From the NCBI GenBank assembly GCA_026393835.1, contig JAPKZK010000145.1, forward strand, positions 38,188-102,187: a stretch of 64,000 bases of DNA. The letters run 5' to 3'. Source of the DNA: Candidatus Aminicenantota bacterium. Its GTDB lineage: Bacteria; Acidobacteriota; Aminicenantia; UBA2199. Within the stretch, counting starts at the first letter, position 1; every line of letters begins with the position of its first letter. The notes under the pieces are model-generated. The model made no database searches. It was not told the DNA's origin and saw nothing but the letters and a program-made list of their open reading frames with translations. Below are positions 1 to 8,895 of this stretch, in pieces. The translations under genes were made by a program, and so were the position numbers.

Positions 1-569
1 TTTCCTTCCGGGAAAACCCGTTTGATATAAAAGCGGACGATGTCGCCCCTCCCGAAGAGGTCCTTTGGCGAGAGTTCCTTGGGGGGCAAGATGGCTTCGC
101 CTACATCGAGGGTGATAATGATATTGTTTTTTTCGATGCGGCTGACTTCGCCGGACATGAGCGAGCCGGTAAGGGGCAGGTATTTGTGGTAGATTTTCTG
201 CTGTTCCGCTTTGAAGACTTTATGCATAATGATCTGTTTGGCTGTTTGGGCGGCCACCCTACCCAGGGTTTCGCCGGGGAGAAATATTTTTATTTCGTCC
301 CCTACTTTTGCTTTGGAATCATATTTTAGCGCTTCTTTCCAATCGATTTCCGCGATGGGGTCTTCGATATCGTGCACCACCAGTTTGGTGCAGTACACTT
401 CGATTTTTCCCCGGTCTTTATCGATTTCCACATGAATGTCGGCTTCGTTGTGAAAATATTTATTGGCAACAGTCAGTAATGCTTCCTCAATGGCAGAATA
501 AAAAATATCCGCAGATATTCCGCGCTCCTTGCTCAATTGCTTGATGCTTTTCAACAGTTCTTCTGCCAT
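1..569 (-). CDS. nusA: Transcription termination/antitermination factor NusA, N-terminal part (cut by window edge)
   Basis: The first 189 codons of NusA, the RNA polymerase-binding factor that modulates pausing, termination and antitermination. The protein starts MAEELLKSIKQLSKERGIS and shows the NusA N-terminal domain, including the LGRVAAQTAKQIIMHK segment at about residues 103-118, followed by the start of the S1 domain (about residue 133 on). The ATG at 567-569 is preceded by AGGA about 7 nt upstream. A promoter lies at 612-640. The usual rimP gene is not upstream; the neighbour is a divergent sensor kinase. The KH domains lie outside the window. Identification is from sequence recognition. 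Confidence 0.93.
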   Translation of the reverse strand, partial: MAEELLKSIKQLSKERGISADIFYSAIEEALLTVANKYFHNEADIHVEIDKDRGKIEVYCTKLVVHDIEDPIAEIDWKEALKYDSKAKVGDEIKIFLPGETLGRVAAQTAKQIIMHKVFKAEQQKIYHKYLPLTGSLMSGEVSRIEKNNIIITLDVGEAILPPKELSPKDLFGRGDIVRFYIKRVFPEG

Positions 570-611
570 TTAATGTCCTCATTTTATTTTTCATTTAACT
601 TTTAACGTTCA

Positions 612-640
612 ATTATAATGAATTTTTCGGAAAAAAGCAA
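612..640 (-). promoter_or_regulatory. Sigma-70-type promoter of nusA
   Basis: On the minus strand TTGCTT (635-640) is separated by 17 nt from TATAAT (612-617). Predicted transcription start is near 605, giving a leader of about 35 nt before the nusA ATG. Confidence 0.6.
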
Positions 641-701
641 ATTAAAATGCACAGGCGGCAGGAAAAAATCACCGGGGATGTATAAGGTTTTTGTTTATGG
701 G

Positions 702-730
702 TTGATTTTATGTGGCCAATGTATTATTAT
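702..730 (+). promoter_or_regulatory. Candidate promoter of the hybrid sensor kinase
   Basis: TTGATT (702-707), 17-nt spacer, TATTAT (725-730). Predicted start is near 737, about 57 nt before the kinase ATG. Confidence 0.45.
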
Positions 731-793
731 TATGGATTACATCAGGAACAAGTAGAAACGAAAAAAGATGATCATGAACGGGTAAATTAAAAC

Positions 794-3700
794 GTGAAAA
801 ATAAAAGCGGCATCATGCGAATTTCCTTTATCATAGTTCTTCTATATATGGCGGCGCTTTCGTTTTCTCAATCAACGGCCGCCGCTGGCCCCGGCCCCAA
901 AAGCCCGGGGATTTTATTTGAAAGTATCTCGCTGGAAAATGACTTGTCCCAGGCTTCCGTCATTACGATCAGCCAGGATAAAAAAGGCTTTATGTGGTTC
1001 GGCACCGAGGACGGTTTGAATAGATATGACGGCTACGAGTTTAACGTTTATAGAAACAATCCCGCAGACCCGACGTCCCTATCGGAAAACTCTATCCGTT
1101 ACGTTTATACGGATAAAAGCGGCGCCCTGTGGGCCTGTTCTTTCAGCAGGGGATTGAATAAATTTGACCGGGCATCAGGGACATTTATCCGTTACCTGCA
1201 CAACCCGGCTGATCCCGGCAGTATCGGTCATGACGAAGTCTCGGTGGTGTATGAAGACCGGGAAAAAACTCTCTGGGTCGGTACATTGGGGGGGGGCCTC
1301 GATAAATTTGACCGGGAAACGGGCCGCTTTATTCATTACCGCCATATTCCCAACACTCCCGACACTCCCGGCGCCTCCGGCAGCCTGGACTGCGATTTTA
1401 TCAAGACCATCTTTGAAGACAGCAAAGGTCGTTTGTGGATCGGTACTGAAGGCGGCGGGCTGTATTTACTGGAGGGGAGTTCCCGGGATAAGGGCGTCTT
1501 TCGCAATTATTCCCACGCCCCGGGCAACCCCACCGGTTTGAATAATAATTTTGTTACATGTATTTATGAAACTTCGCAAGGTGTGTTGTGGATCGGTACT
1601 GAAGGCGGCGGCATCAGCCGGTTCGACCCGGATAAAGGGGTCTTTGTTCCCTTCACTTTTCAACCGGGCAACCGGGCGGGATTAAGTCATAACTTTGTGA
1701 CATTTATCCATGAGGACAGCGATGGCAAATTGTGGATCGGTACTTACGGCGGGGGGCTAAATATATTCGATCCGCTGAAAGAGACGTTTACTCATTACCG
1801 TCAACAGGATGGAGTTCCCGGCGCACTGAACCATGATTATATTTTATCTTTTTATAAAGACAGCACGGATGTGTTGTGGATCGGAACTCACAGCGGCATC
1901 AACAAATTTAACCCGGAGCGGCTGCAATTTTCCTGCCTGGAACGTGACGCCGGTTATCCTAATAGTTTAAATGACAATGATATCCGGGCGATTTTCGAAG
2001 ACGACGGCGGCATTCTCTGGATCGGCGCCTACAATGGCGGGCTCACTAAATTTGACAGGAAGTCCGGGCGCTTTACTCATTATACGCATGATCCCCAGTC
2101 CCCCGGAAGTATAACCGATAACCGGGTCTTTGCGATTTTGAAAGACAGCGCCGGCCTCCTATGGGCCGGTTCGTTCGGCGGGGGGCTTATGTCGCTGGAT
2201 GAGAAAACCGGGAAGTTTACTGGTTATCGCAGCGATCCCCTTGTCCCGGGCAGCTTAAGCAGCGATAATGTGAGAGCGCTCTACGAAGACGGTAAACGTA
2301 GGTTGTGGATAGCCACCATGGGCGGCGGGGTGAACTGTTTCGACCGGGAGAAAAAAACGTTTAATCATTATCGCCACAACCCGGATAATCCTTCCAGTAT
2401 CAGCAGCGACAAGGTTTTCGTCGCCCGGGAGGACAGGAACGGTATGCTCTGGATCGGCGCCTTTGGCGGCGGCCTGGATAGGTTTGATCCCGGGAAAGAA
2501 ACTTTTACTCATTACCGGTATGACCCTAATAATTCCAACAGTCTCAGCAGCGACCGGGTATTTTGCATTCATATCCAGGAAAAGCCGGAGGAAGGGACCG
2601 GGGAGGGAATTATATTGTGGGTGGGCGCCGACGGCGGCGGTCTGAACCGGTTCGACGCCCGGACCGGCCAGTGGACCCGCTTTTACCAGGCGGATGGTTT
2701 GCCCGGTAATGTTGTTTACGGGATACTGGAGGACGGCAAGGGAAACTTATGGATCAGTACGACCAAAGGTTTATCGAGATGCAATCTCCGGGCCCTATCG
2801 TTTATGAATTACACTTCCAAAGACGGGCTGCAAAACACCGAATATAATTCCGGGGCTTATTATAAGAACCCCGTTAGCGGCGAGATGTTTTTCGGCGGCC
2901 TCAACGGCTTGAACAGTTTTTTCCCGGACAGGATAATGGTCGACCCCCGTATCAACCCGGTAGTAATTAAATCCTTTAGGAAATTCAATAAGGTAATGAA
3001 ACCCCATCTATTCAACGAGGAGATGAAGGAAATCAATTTGTCTTACCGGGACAATTTTTTCTCTTTCGATTTTGTGGCGCCGGAATACCGGAACCCTGAT
3101 CGAAATCAATATACATATATACTGGAGGGCGCCGACCAGAAATGGACCCGATGCGGCGTCAAGCGCCATGCCGATTATACCGATATTGCCGGCGGAGAGT
3201 ATGTATTTAAGGTTAAGAGTTTTAACCAGGTCGGCGCAACCAGTGAAACTTCCATCAGGCTGACGATTATTCCACCCTTCTGGCTTACCTGGTGGTTCAG
3301 GGCGACGGCATTAATCCTGGTTTCGCTGACGACTTTTACCGTCATGCAGTTAAGGACCCGCGCTGTACGGAAACGGAACCGCCGGTTGGAAGATTTTAAC
3401 AAGCAATTAAAGCAGGAAATAGTAGAGCGTCAACAGGCGGAATTGCTGCAGGCCACCCTTTATCAAATTGCTGAAATTACTCATTCGGATATGGAATCTG
3501 GTGAAATCTACCGCTCTATTCACCAGGCCATTGCCCGGTTGATCGACGCCGAGAATTTTTATATCGCTTTATATGACGCGGCGGAAGATACTATTTCCCT
3601 GCCTTATTTTGTCGATAAATATGACGATTACATGGGCCGCACCTTCAAGCCCTTCAAGGGGCTTACGGAGTATATTATCCGGAACAATACGTCCCTCCTG

Positions 3701-5098
3701 GCTTCAACGCCTGAGCTGCGCATCCTGGCGGACAAGGGAGAGATTAGCCTGTTTGGAACGATGCCCAGGATCTGGTTGGGGGTCCCGCTGCGATTTAAAA
3801 ACGAAATCTTTGGCGCCGTGGTGGCGCAGCATTATAGTAATCCGCACGCCTACACCGAGAGAGATAAAAAGGTGTTGGAGTTTGCCTCCGACCAGATCGC
3901 CGGCGTCCTCTCCAGGAAGCGGGAAGCTGAAGAGAAAAAAGAGTTGAAGGAAAAACTGGTGTTATCGGAAAAGATGGAGGCCATCGGACGGTTGGCGGGC
4001 GGGGTAGCGCATGATCTTAATAATGTGCTGAGCGCGATTGTCAGTTACCCGGAGCTGCTGCTGCTGAAACTGCCCCCGGACAGCCCGCTGCGCAAACCGC
4101 TGTTAACCGTGAAGCAATCCGGCCAGCGCGCCGCGGCGATTGTCCAGGATTTGTTGACACTGGCCCGGCGCGGGGTCGAGGTTAATGAAGTGATCAATTG
4201 GAACGATATTATCCGCGAGTATTTAAAATCCCCTGTGTTTGAGAGGCTTAAAGGCGCTTACCCGGGCATTGAAATATCTTTAGACCTGGATAATCATTTG
4301 CTAAATATCGAGGGGTCGCCGGTGCATCTTACTAAAACGCTTATGAATCTTTGTTCCAACGCGGCGGAGGCAATGCCCGGGGGTGGGACCATTTGCCTGG
4401 CGACCTGCAACCTGTACCGGGATAAAGATCTGGCGGATTTCGGTCTCAGTAATTTTGTCGTGGTATCGGTTTCCGACGCCGGTGTCGGTATTGCCAAGGG
4501 AGATCTCAAACGAATTTTTGAACCTTTTTACACCACGAAATCGATGGGTATCAGCGGGACCGGCCTGGGTATGGCCATCGTCTGGAATGCGGTGAATGAC
4601 CACAACGGCTATATCAATGTTTCCAGTGAAGAAGGAAAAGGAACTATTTTCGAGCTTTATTTCCCCGTCACTTATGCGGCTGTTTCCAAAAAGGAAAAAA
4701 CTGTGGGCGTCGAGGAATTCACGGGACATGGGGAGCGGATATTGGTCATCGACGATATGCTCGAACAGAGGGAGATTTTAAGTGTGCTGCTGGCGGAACT
4801 GGGTTATTCGGTCACGTGTGTTTCGCGCGGCGAGGAAGCTGTAAATTATATGAAGGAACATGGGGCGGAAGTCCGGTTATTGATACTGGATATGATTATG
4901 GAAGGCGGTATGGATGGTCTTGATACTTACAAGGAGATTCTGAAGATAAAGCCTGGGATTAAGGCGGTTATTGCCAGTGGGTTTTCAGAGACGGTGCGGG
5001 TAAAAGAGGCGGTGCAACTGGGGGCGGGTGCTTACATCAAGAAGCCCTACACGTTGGAAAAGATCGGCATGGCTTTAAAGATCGAACTGGAAAAATAG
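794..5098 (+). CDS. Hybrid two-component sensor: secreted double beta-propeller, Y_Y_Y, TM, GAF, histidine kinase, receiver
   Basis: 1434 residues. A signal peptide (about 1-31) is followed by 13-14 propeller repeats of the LWIGT-x-GGGLxxFD type (about 50-720), a count that fits two seven-bladed propellers. A Y_Y_Y-type domain ends near residue 825, then a membrane segment (about 832-855), a coiled linker and a GAF domain (about 895-1045). The histidine kinase core has phosphoacceptor His1073 in GGVAHDLNN, an N box (NLCSNAAEA) and G boxes (DAGVGI, GTGLGMAIV). The C-terminal receiver has Asp1366 in LLILDMIME and a Lys in IKKPY. The layout resembles hybrid two-component regulators of glycan sensing, but there is no C-terminal DNA-binding domain, so phosphate must pass to another protein. 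The ligand is unknown. It is divergent from nusA. Confidence 0.9.
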   Translation: MKNKSGIMRISFIIVLLYMAALSFSQSTAAAGPGPKSPGILFESISLENDLSQASVITISQDKKGFMWFGTEDGLNRYDGYEFNVYRNNPADPTSLSENSIRYVYTDKSGALWACSFSRGLNKFDRASGTFIRYLHNPADPGSIGHDEVSVVYEDREKTLWVGTLGGGLDKFDRETGRFIHYRHIPNTPDTPGASGSLDCDFIKTIFEDSKGRLWIGTEGGGLYLLEGSSRDKGVFRNYSHAPGNPTGLNNNFVTCIYETSQGVLWIGTEGGGISRFDPDKGVFVPFTFQPGNRAGLSHNFVTFIHEDSDGKLWIGTYGGGLNIFDPLKETFTHYRQQDGVPGALNHDYILSFYKDSTDVLWIGTHSGINKFNPERLQFSCLERDAGYPNSLNDNDIRAIFEDDGGILWIGAYNGGLTKFDRKSGRFTHYTHDPQSPGSITDNRVFAILKDSAGLLWAGSFGGGLMSLDEKTGKFTGYRSDPLVPGSLSSDNVRALYEDGKRRLWIATMGGGVNCFDREKKTFNHYRHNPDNPSSISSDKVFVAREDRNGMLWIGAFGGGLDRFDPGKETFTHYRYDPNNSNSLSSDRVFCIHIQEKPEEGTGEGIILWVGADGGGLNRFDARTGQWTRFYQADGLPGNVVYGILEDGKGNLWISTTKGLSRCNLRALSFMNYTSKDGLQNTEYNSGAYYKNPVSGEMFFGGLNGLNSFFPDRIMVDPRINPVVIKSFRKFNKVMKPHLFNEEMKEINLSYRDNFFSFDFVAPEYRNPDRNQYTYILEGADQKWTRCGVKRHADYTDIAGGEYVFKVKSFNQVGATSETSIRLTIIPPFWLTWWFRATALILVSLTTFTVMQLRTRAVRKRNRRLEDFNKQLKQEIVERQQAELLQATLYQIAEITHSDMESGEIYRSIHQAIARLIDAENFYIALYDAAEDTISLPYFVDKYDDYMGRTFKPFKGLTEYIIRNNTSLLASTPELRILADKGEISLFGTMPRIWLGVPLRFKNEIFGAVVAQHYSNPHAYTERDKKVLEFASDQIAGVLSRKREAEEKKELKEKLVLSEKMEAIGRLAGGVAHDLNNVLSAIVSYPELLLLKLPPDSPLRKPLLTVKQSGQRAAAIVQDLLTLARRGVEVNEVINWNDIIREYLKSPVFERLKGAYPGIEISLDLDNHLLNIEGSPVHLTKTLMNLCSNAAEAMPGGGTICLATCNLYRDKDLADFGLSNFVVVSVSDAGVGIAKGDLKRIFEPFYTTKSMGISGTGLGMAIVWNAVNDHNGYINVSSEEGKGTIFELYFPVTYAAVSKKEKTVGVEEFTGHGERILVIDDMLEQREILSVLLAELGYSVTCVSRGEEAVNYMKEHGAEVRLLILDMIMEGGMDGLDTYKEILKIKPGIKAVIASGFSETVRVKEAVQLGAGAYIKKPYTLEKIGMALKIELEK

Positions 5099-5111
5099 TC
5101 GCTGAAATAAC

Positions 5112-5140
5112 TTGACAACGTTTTTTTTTTTATTTAGAAT
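5112..5140 (+). promoter_or_regulatory. Promoter of the small membrane protein gene
   Basis: TTGACA (5112-5117), 17-nt spacer containing a run of T, TAGAAT (5135-5140). Predicted start is near 5147, just upstream of the Shine-Dalgarno CGGAGG at 5153-5158. Confidence 0.6.
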
Positions 5141-5163
5141 TGTGGAGAAAATCGGAGGTTCGA

Positions 5164-5334
5164 ATGAAACTTAGTGCACCAAAAAAATTTATTTGGTTTT
5201 TGTCGTTTCTTTTGGCGGTCATAAGCATTGCTTCTAAATTTGTTTTCATCGCCTTTGTAACTGCCCACGCATTCTGGTTTATGGCGGCAGCGTGGTTCCT
5301 GCTTTTCATCGCGACGTTGTTAAAAGGTATATAA
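5164..5334 (+). CDS. Small hydrophobic membrane protein, 56 residues, function unknown
   Basis: Starts MKLSAPKKFIWFLSF. It has two predicted membrane helices (about 8-30 and 34-54) with a positively charged N-terminus, so an inner-membrane hairpin with both ends on the same side is likely. The ATG at 5164 is chosen because CGGAGG sits 5 nt upstream; an earlier in-frame ATG at 5140 lies inside the -10 box of its promoter. It has its own promoter and a terminator at 5406-5433, so it is a single-gene unit. Small two-helix proteins starting MKLSAPKK look familiar from other bacteria, but I know of no assigned function. Confidence 0.7.
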   Translation: MKLSAPKKFIWFLSFLLAVISIASKFVFIAFVTAHAFWFMAAAWFLLFIATLLKGI

Positions 5335-5362
5335 CCTAGCGCGAAAATTAAATTTTTAGCCG

Positions 5363-5391
5363 CGGACTTACATGGACGGACACGGACAATA
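5363..5391. repeat. Dispersed intergenic repeat (GGACGGACACGGACA type)
   Basis: GCCGCGGAC followed by ATGGACGGACACGGACA is a member of the family of GTCCGTG-rich intergenic repeats that recurs at many gene boundaries in this window. Confidence 0.45.
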
Positions 5392-5405
5392 TTTGCATGG
5401 TCTTT

Positions 5406-5433
5406 CCCCTCGCGAAGAAAGAGGGGCATTTTT
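5406..5433 (+). terminator. Rho-independent terminator
   Basis: The stem CCCCTC/GAGGGG (5406-5411 and 5421-5426) with a 9-nt loop is followed by CA and TTTTT. It lies downstream of the small membrane protein gene. Confidence 0.6.
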
Positions 5434-5439
5434 CCCTTG

Positions 5440-6069
5440 CTATTCGGTTATTGTTAATAAAGCCCCTTTATCCTTCATATAACCCCGGTAATCTTCGATG
5501 GTATTCAGGTTATAATACCAGTCCCGGGCTTCCATCGGGATATATTTGACGCGGTGCGGGGGATAAAGTTCTATAACCTTTCTCACCCCCTGTTCCAGGA
5601 GAGTTTCGATGGCAGGAATCAGCCGCCGGTGGTAAAAGGCAAACAATGGTTCGTATTTCCCCTCACCCGTTACCGGCGCCACGATATCGTATTGGCCGGT
5701 AAACGTCATCATTTTTTGCAGGAAAGGCACATTTATTTCGGGAATATCGCAGGCCATCACAAAATTCACCGGGTGCGCCGACGCCTGCAGCCCGGTAAGG
5801 ATACCCCTCAGCGGACCCTGGTTCGGTTCTTTGTCCACAACCGCCCGGTAAGGAAGAAAAGAGAGCCTGTCCATGGTTTCCCGGTTTGAACTGATGATGA
5901 TTTCCCGGAAATAAGGCCCGATATCGCGGGCGATTTTTTCGATGAGTCGGAGCCCGGAAACCATTAACAACGACTTATCTTCCTCCATGCGTAGACTTTT
6001 TCCCCCGGCCAGGATAACAGCGCTCATGGGGTTTTGGTTATTTTGATCCGCGTCGGGCATTTTTGCCAC
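5440..6069 (-). CDS. mobA: Molybdenum cofactor guanylyltransferase MobA
   Basis: Transfers GMP from GTP to molybdopterin cofactor in the cytoplasm. The nucleotidyltransferase signature SAVILAGGKSLRMEEDKSLL is at residues 16-35, followed by a segment ending VVDKEPNQGPLRGI typical of MobA, and ACDIPEI contains the metal-binding Asp. 209 residues from the GTG at 6067-6069; in-frame ATGs at 6060 and 6027 are equally possible because none has a good ribosome-binding site, and homologues usually begin just before AVILAGG, which favours 6027. It follows plsC on the same strand by about 17 nt, suggesting co-transcription. No other Moco biosynthesis gene or molybdoenzyme is in the window. Confidence 0.88.
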   Translation of the reverse strand: MAKMPDADQNNQNPMSAVILAGGKSLRMEEDKSLLMVSGLRLIEKIARDIGPYFREIIISSNRETMDRLSFLPYRAVVDKEPNQGPLRGILTGLQASAHPVNFVMACDIPEINVPFLQKMMTFTGQYDIVAPVTGEGKYEPLFAFYHRRLIPAIETLLEQGVRKVIELYPPHRVKYIPMEARDWYYNLNTIEDYRGYMKDKGALLTITE

Positions 6070-6086
6070 TGTTTTTTAGCCTATTT

Positions 6087-6806
6087 TTATTTCACGTACT
6101 TTAAAAAAAGCGCCCGGGTTTTTTCCATTAATTCCGCGGCGTTTTCTTTGGTATACCCGTGGGTGGGAATCGGTTTTTCCACGATCAATTCCAGTTTACC
6201 CGGGCGGATGAGCCATCCTTTTTTTTGTTTGATCCGGAAACCGCCGATTTGAATAATGGGCAGGATATCCACACCGGCATCCAGGGTCATTAAAAAGGCG
6301 CCCCTTTTAAAGGCGCCCAATTTACCCGTGAGGGACCGCGTCCCTTCCGGGAAGATAATCAACGAGAAATCTTTCCTTTTTCTCAACACCTCGGGACCTT
6401 TTTTCAAGTCTTCCACTGCTTTGCGCGGGATGTCCCGCCGGATGGCGATGTGTCCCATTTTTCTCATAATCCAGCCGTATAAAATCCATCTAAAGTGCTT
6501 CTGTTCCTGGAAAGCAAGGAACCGCCCGGGAAAATTGGCAGTGAAAATGAACGGGTCGAAAAGGCTGATATGGTTCATCATGATTACATATTGCTTACCG
6601 GGTTCGATATTTTCAAAACCCTGCCTGTGCACCCGGATTCCTGTTACCAGCAGGACGGTCCGGCAGAGCAATTTGCCGAGATATTCGAAGAATTTCCCGG
6701 TGGTAAAAAAACTGGCGATTAACAAAATAAATGTCCAGACTAGAAAAGTCAAACTGAACAAGAACCAAATCACCGCGGAAATAATGATGTCTTTGAACTT
6801 TTGCAT
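6087..6806 (-). CDS. plsC: 1-acyl-sn-glycerol-3-phosphate acyltransferase family protein (PlsC-like)
   Basis: 239 residues. It acylates lysophosphatidic acid or a related lysolipid at the membrane. The catalytic NHxxxxD motif is NHISLFD (about residues 78-84), and the substrate-binding FPEGTRS motif is at about 154-160. An N-terminal hydrophobic segment (about 8-35) anchors it. The start is ATG at 6804-6806. It lies upstream of mobA in a probable two-gene unit, divergent from the YitT-type gene. The exact acyl acceptor cannot be told from sequence. Confidence 0.88.
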   Translation of the reverse strand: MQKFKDIIISAVIWFLFSLTFLVWTFILLIASFFTTGKFFEYLGKLLCRTVLLVTGIRVHRQGFENIEPGKQYVIMMNHISLFDPFIFTANFPGRFLAFQEQKHFRWILYGWIMRKMGHIAIRRDIPRKAVEDLKKGPEVLRKRKDFSLIIFPEGTRSLTGKLGAFKRGAFLMTLDAGVDILPIIQIGGFRIKQKKGWLIRPGKLELIVEKPIPTHGYTKENAAELMEKTRALFLKYVK

Positions 6807-6859
6807 GGCTTCTTTATATCACAACTGTGAGTAAGTTTCAATTCCCAATGAAGCGACTA

Positions 6860-6888
6860 TTGATTTTTTAGTCTGAAATAGTTATAAT
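6860..6888 (+). promoter_or_regulatory. Promoter of the YitT-family gene
   Basis: TTGATT (6860-6865), 17-nt spacer, TATAAT (6883-6888). Predicted start is near 6895; TAAGGAG at 6911-6917 provides the ribosome-binding site for GTG 6928. Confidence 0.65.
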
Positions 6889-6927
6889 GCGGGCTCACCC
6901 TGGAGAATAATAAGGAGAATAATCAAG

Positions 6928-7827
6928 GTGGAGTTAAAGATAAAAAAATTCCTATCGAAAACCTGGCCGTGGTTGGTCATTACCCTGGGGTCCGTGATGT
7001 CCGCCGGCGGTTACGTGGTTTTTATTTTGCCAATGAACATGGTAGAGGGTGGTGTTACCGGTCTGGGCATTATTGCCCGGCACTTGACCGGGTTACCTAT
7101 CGTGGGGCTCACCTCGTTGGCCCTCACCGCCGTGGTGTTTGTGGCCGCATTCAAGGTTTTGGGTAAAGGATTCGGCGCCAGGTCCATCTATGCCGCGGTA
7201 CTCATGAACCTGTCGATCGACCTGTTCCTGGTCCTTAAGATAGAGAAAGTCACCCATGATATTTTATTGGCCGCCTTTTACGGCGGCGCCGTGGTGGGAG
7301 TCGGCCTGGGATTGATTTATTTTGCCGGCGCTTCCACCGGCGGTTCGGATGCGTTGGCGCAAATTTTATGGAGACTCAAACGAATCCCCATTGCCCGGAC
7401 GTTGATCACCGTGGATGTCTTTGTCATGGGTATTGCCACGATTACCTTTATCCCCCTGGAACAGCTCATGTATTCATTGATCTTTATTTATGTGGAAATC
7501 AAAGCCATCGACATGGTGCTGGTCGGTATCCAGGCCAACCAGCGGGTGATGATCGTGACGGATGAACCGGACCGGATGAAACTGGCCATTTTCGACGCCC
7601 TTAAACGGGGGCTGACTATCTTCGTGGGCGCCGGCGGCTATACCGGTCAAAAACGGCATATGCTTACCTCGGTACTCCCCAAGAAAAATATCCCTGAATT
7701 ACGGCGCATCGTGGCTTCTGTGGATGAAAAGGCGTTTGTGGTTATCCACGATGTGCACCAGGTTTACGGTGAAGGATTTGAAGCTTTACCCCAGGCGCCG
7801 CCCCCCCCAAAAAAAGAAAAACATTAA
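6928..7827 (+). CDS. YitT family membrane protein (DUF161 plus C-terminal DUF2179)
   Basis: 299 residues, starting with GTG. The N-terminal two thirds has about five or six membrane helices, with the conserved FILPMNMVEGGVTGLG stretch (about 35-50) and a glycine-rich FAGASTGGSDALAQ segment (about 131-144). The soluble C-terminal domain (about 215-285) matches the DUF2179 type, with RGLTIFVGAGGYTGQ near residue 228. YitT proteins are widespread inner-membrane proteins without a settled substrate. The C-terminus ends in proline and lysine runs. It is single-gene, with its own promoter. Confidence 0.85.
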   Translation: MELKIKKFLSKTWPWLVITLGSVMSAGGYVVFILPMNMVEGGVTGLGIIARHLTGLPIVGLTSLALTAVVFVAAFKVLGKGFGARSIYAAVLMNLSIDLFLVLKIEKVTHDILLAAFYGGAVVGVGLGLIYFAGASTGGSDALAQILWRLKRIPIARTLITVDVFVMGIATITFIPLEQLMYSLIFIYVEIKAIDMVLVGIQANQRVMIVTDEPDRMKLAIFDALKRGLTIFVGAGGYTGQKRHMLTSVLPKKNIPELRRIVASVDEKAFVVIHDVHQVYGEGFEALPQAPPPPKKEKH

Positions 7828-8032
7828 ACCGCGGGTGCTGTTATCTGGGTGGGGTTCGGTATTGAAAAACTGTGGCAGAATGTAAATTACTTCGACATTG
7901 AAAAAGAGAATGACGCATCACTTGCCGCCTCCCGCTGTGATTTTCATAGCGGCCCAAATTTTTATAATCCTTTACTGTTAGCGCTATTCATGGGTTTTCT
8001 TATTTCTTTAAAAATTTTTGTCTTTCCCGGTA

Positions 8033-8061
8033 TTGACAAAAACCGGATTTTTTGCAATAAT
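8033..8061 (+). promoter_or_regulatory. Promoter of tRNA-Asn
   Basis: TTGACA (8033-8038), 17-nt spacer, AATAAT (8056-8061). Predicted start is near 8068, eight nt before the mature tRNA 5' end. Confidence 0.7.
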
Positions 8062-8075
8062 ACAACCGAATGAGT

Positions 8076-8151
8076 TCCTCGGTAGCTCAATCGGCAGAGC
8101 GTGTGGCTGTTAACCACAATGCTGCAGGTTCAAATCCTGCCCGGGGAGCCA
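8076..8151 (+). tRNA. tRNA-Asn (anticodon GTT)
   Basis: 76 nt. The acceptor stem TCCTCGG pairs with CCGGGGA with one T-G pair. The anticodon arm GTGG-CTGTTAA-CCAC gives anticodon GTT, and the T arm is GCAGG-TTCAAAT-CCTGC. The 3' CCA (8149-8151) is encoded. A run of T follows directly (8152-8160) and may end transcription. Confidence 0.96.
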
Positions 8152-8158
8152 TTTTTTT

Positions 8159-8467
8159 TTAGAGTTTCGCTTTCACCGCTTCCATTTTTCCTTCCATAGT
8201 AATCGCTTTATCCCTTCTATCATCGATATTAATCCGTGTGGATACCCGTTTTGCGCCCTTTAAAAAAGGCGCTTCATGCATTTCCCTCGCAGCGGCCAGG
8301 ATTTCCTCCAGGTCGCCCTCCAATATGGTGGACATAGGGGTTAACATTGTTTTTATATTCTTGTATTTTTCCAGTACTTTTTCAACTCCCGCCACATAAG
8401 AGCTCAACGACGTCGCCCCAGTGCCCAGCGGGACAACCGTTATTTCTACGATAACATGGTTACTCAT
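8159..8467 (-). CDS. MTH1187 family (DUF77) thiamine-binding-type protein
   Basis: 102 residues starting MSNHVIVEITVVPLGTG. The ferredoxin-like fold family has the conserved EITVVPLGTG at the N-terminus and TPMSTILEGDLEEILA (about 43-58). Family members bind thiamine-like ligands as tetramers in the cytoplasm. The ATG at 8465-8467 is chosen because GGAGG lies 8 nt upstream; longer in-frame starts would place the ribosome-binding site inside the coding region. No TPP riboswitch motif was recognised upstream. It ends within the T run that follows the tRNA. Confidence 0.85.
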   Translation of the reverse strand: MSNHVIVEITVVPLGTGATSLSSYVAGVEKVLEKYKNIKTMLTPMSTILEGDLEEILAAAREMHEAPFLKGAKRVSTRINIDDRRDKAITMEGKMEAVKAKL

Positions 8468-8593
8468 CGTTTTTACCTCCATTACAGGGCAGATTATACA
8501 CCACCCGGGAACATAATTAAAGAGGAAAACGGATCGCCCCGGCCTTACCCTGTTTTTTATTTCAACATTCGTCATTTTTTTCGCTCAATTCAC

Positions 8594-8623
8594 TTGACTT
8601 TTCAATGGACTTTATGCTAAATA
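8594..8623 (+). promoter_or_regulatory. Candidate promoter of the cold shock gene
   Basis: TTGACT (8594-8599) followed by an 18-nt spacer and TAAATA (8618-8623). The inferred leader of about 60 nt before the ATG at 8692 is typical of cold shock mRNAs. The -10 box is weak. Confidence 0.4.
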
Positions 8624-8691
8624 AGGAATGTGGAGATAAGAAGTGACAGTAATAGTATGTCTCCATGAAATTAGATTTAGAGGAAAATTAA

Positions 8692-8895
8692 ATGTTAAAA
8701 GGTAAAGTTAAGTGGTTTGATACGAAGAAAGGGTTTGGTTTCATTCAAAGCGAGGATGGTAATGACGTATTCGTTCATTACACCAGCATCCAGACCGAAG
8801 GATTTAAAAACCTGGAACAAGATCAGGAAGTAACATTCGAGTTAACGGAAGGGAAAAAAGGGCCCCAAGCCGACAACGTTAGAATCGTAGAGTAA
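8692..8895 (+). CDS. Cold shock protein (CspA family)
   Basis: 67 residues, a single cold-shock OB-fold domain that binds single-stranded RNA and DNA in the cytoplasm. RNP1 is KGFGFIQ (residues 13-19) and RNP2 is DVFVHYTSI (25-33); the start is MLKGKVKWFDTKKGFG. It is a full-length single-gene unit with a long leader. Confidence 0.96.
   Translation: MLKGKVKWFDTKKGFGFIQSEDGNDVFVHYTSIQTEGFKNLEQDQEVTFELTEGKKGPQADNVRIVE

Noticed and set aside
2255..2572. Minus-strand frames inside the sensor kinase propeller region
   Set aside because: They are antisense shadows created by the repetitive GGC-rich propeller codons.
7849..8073. 74-codon frame between the YitT gene and tRNA-Asn
   Set aside because: No ribosome-binding site, no family resemblance, and it runs through the tRNA promoter.
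8468..8520. TPP riboswitch before the thiamine-binding-type gene
   Set aside because: The leader is short and none of the conserved TPP aptamer motifs (such as CTGAGA) is present.
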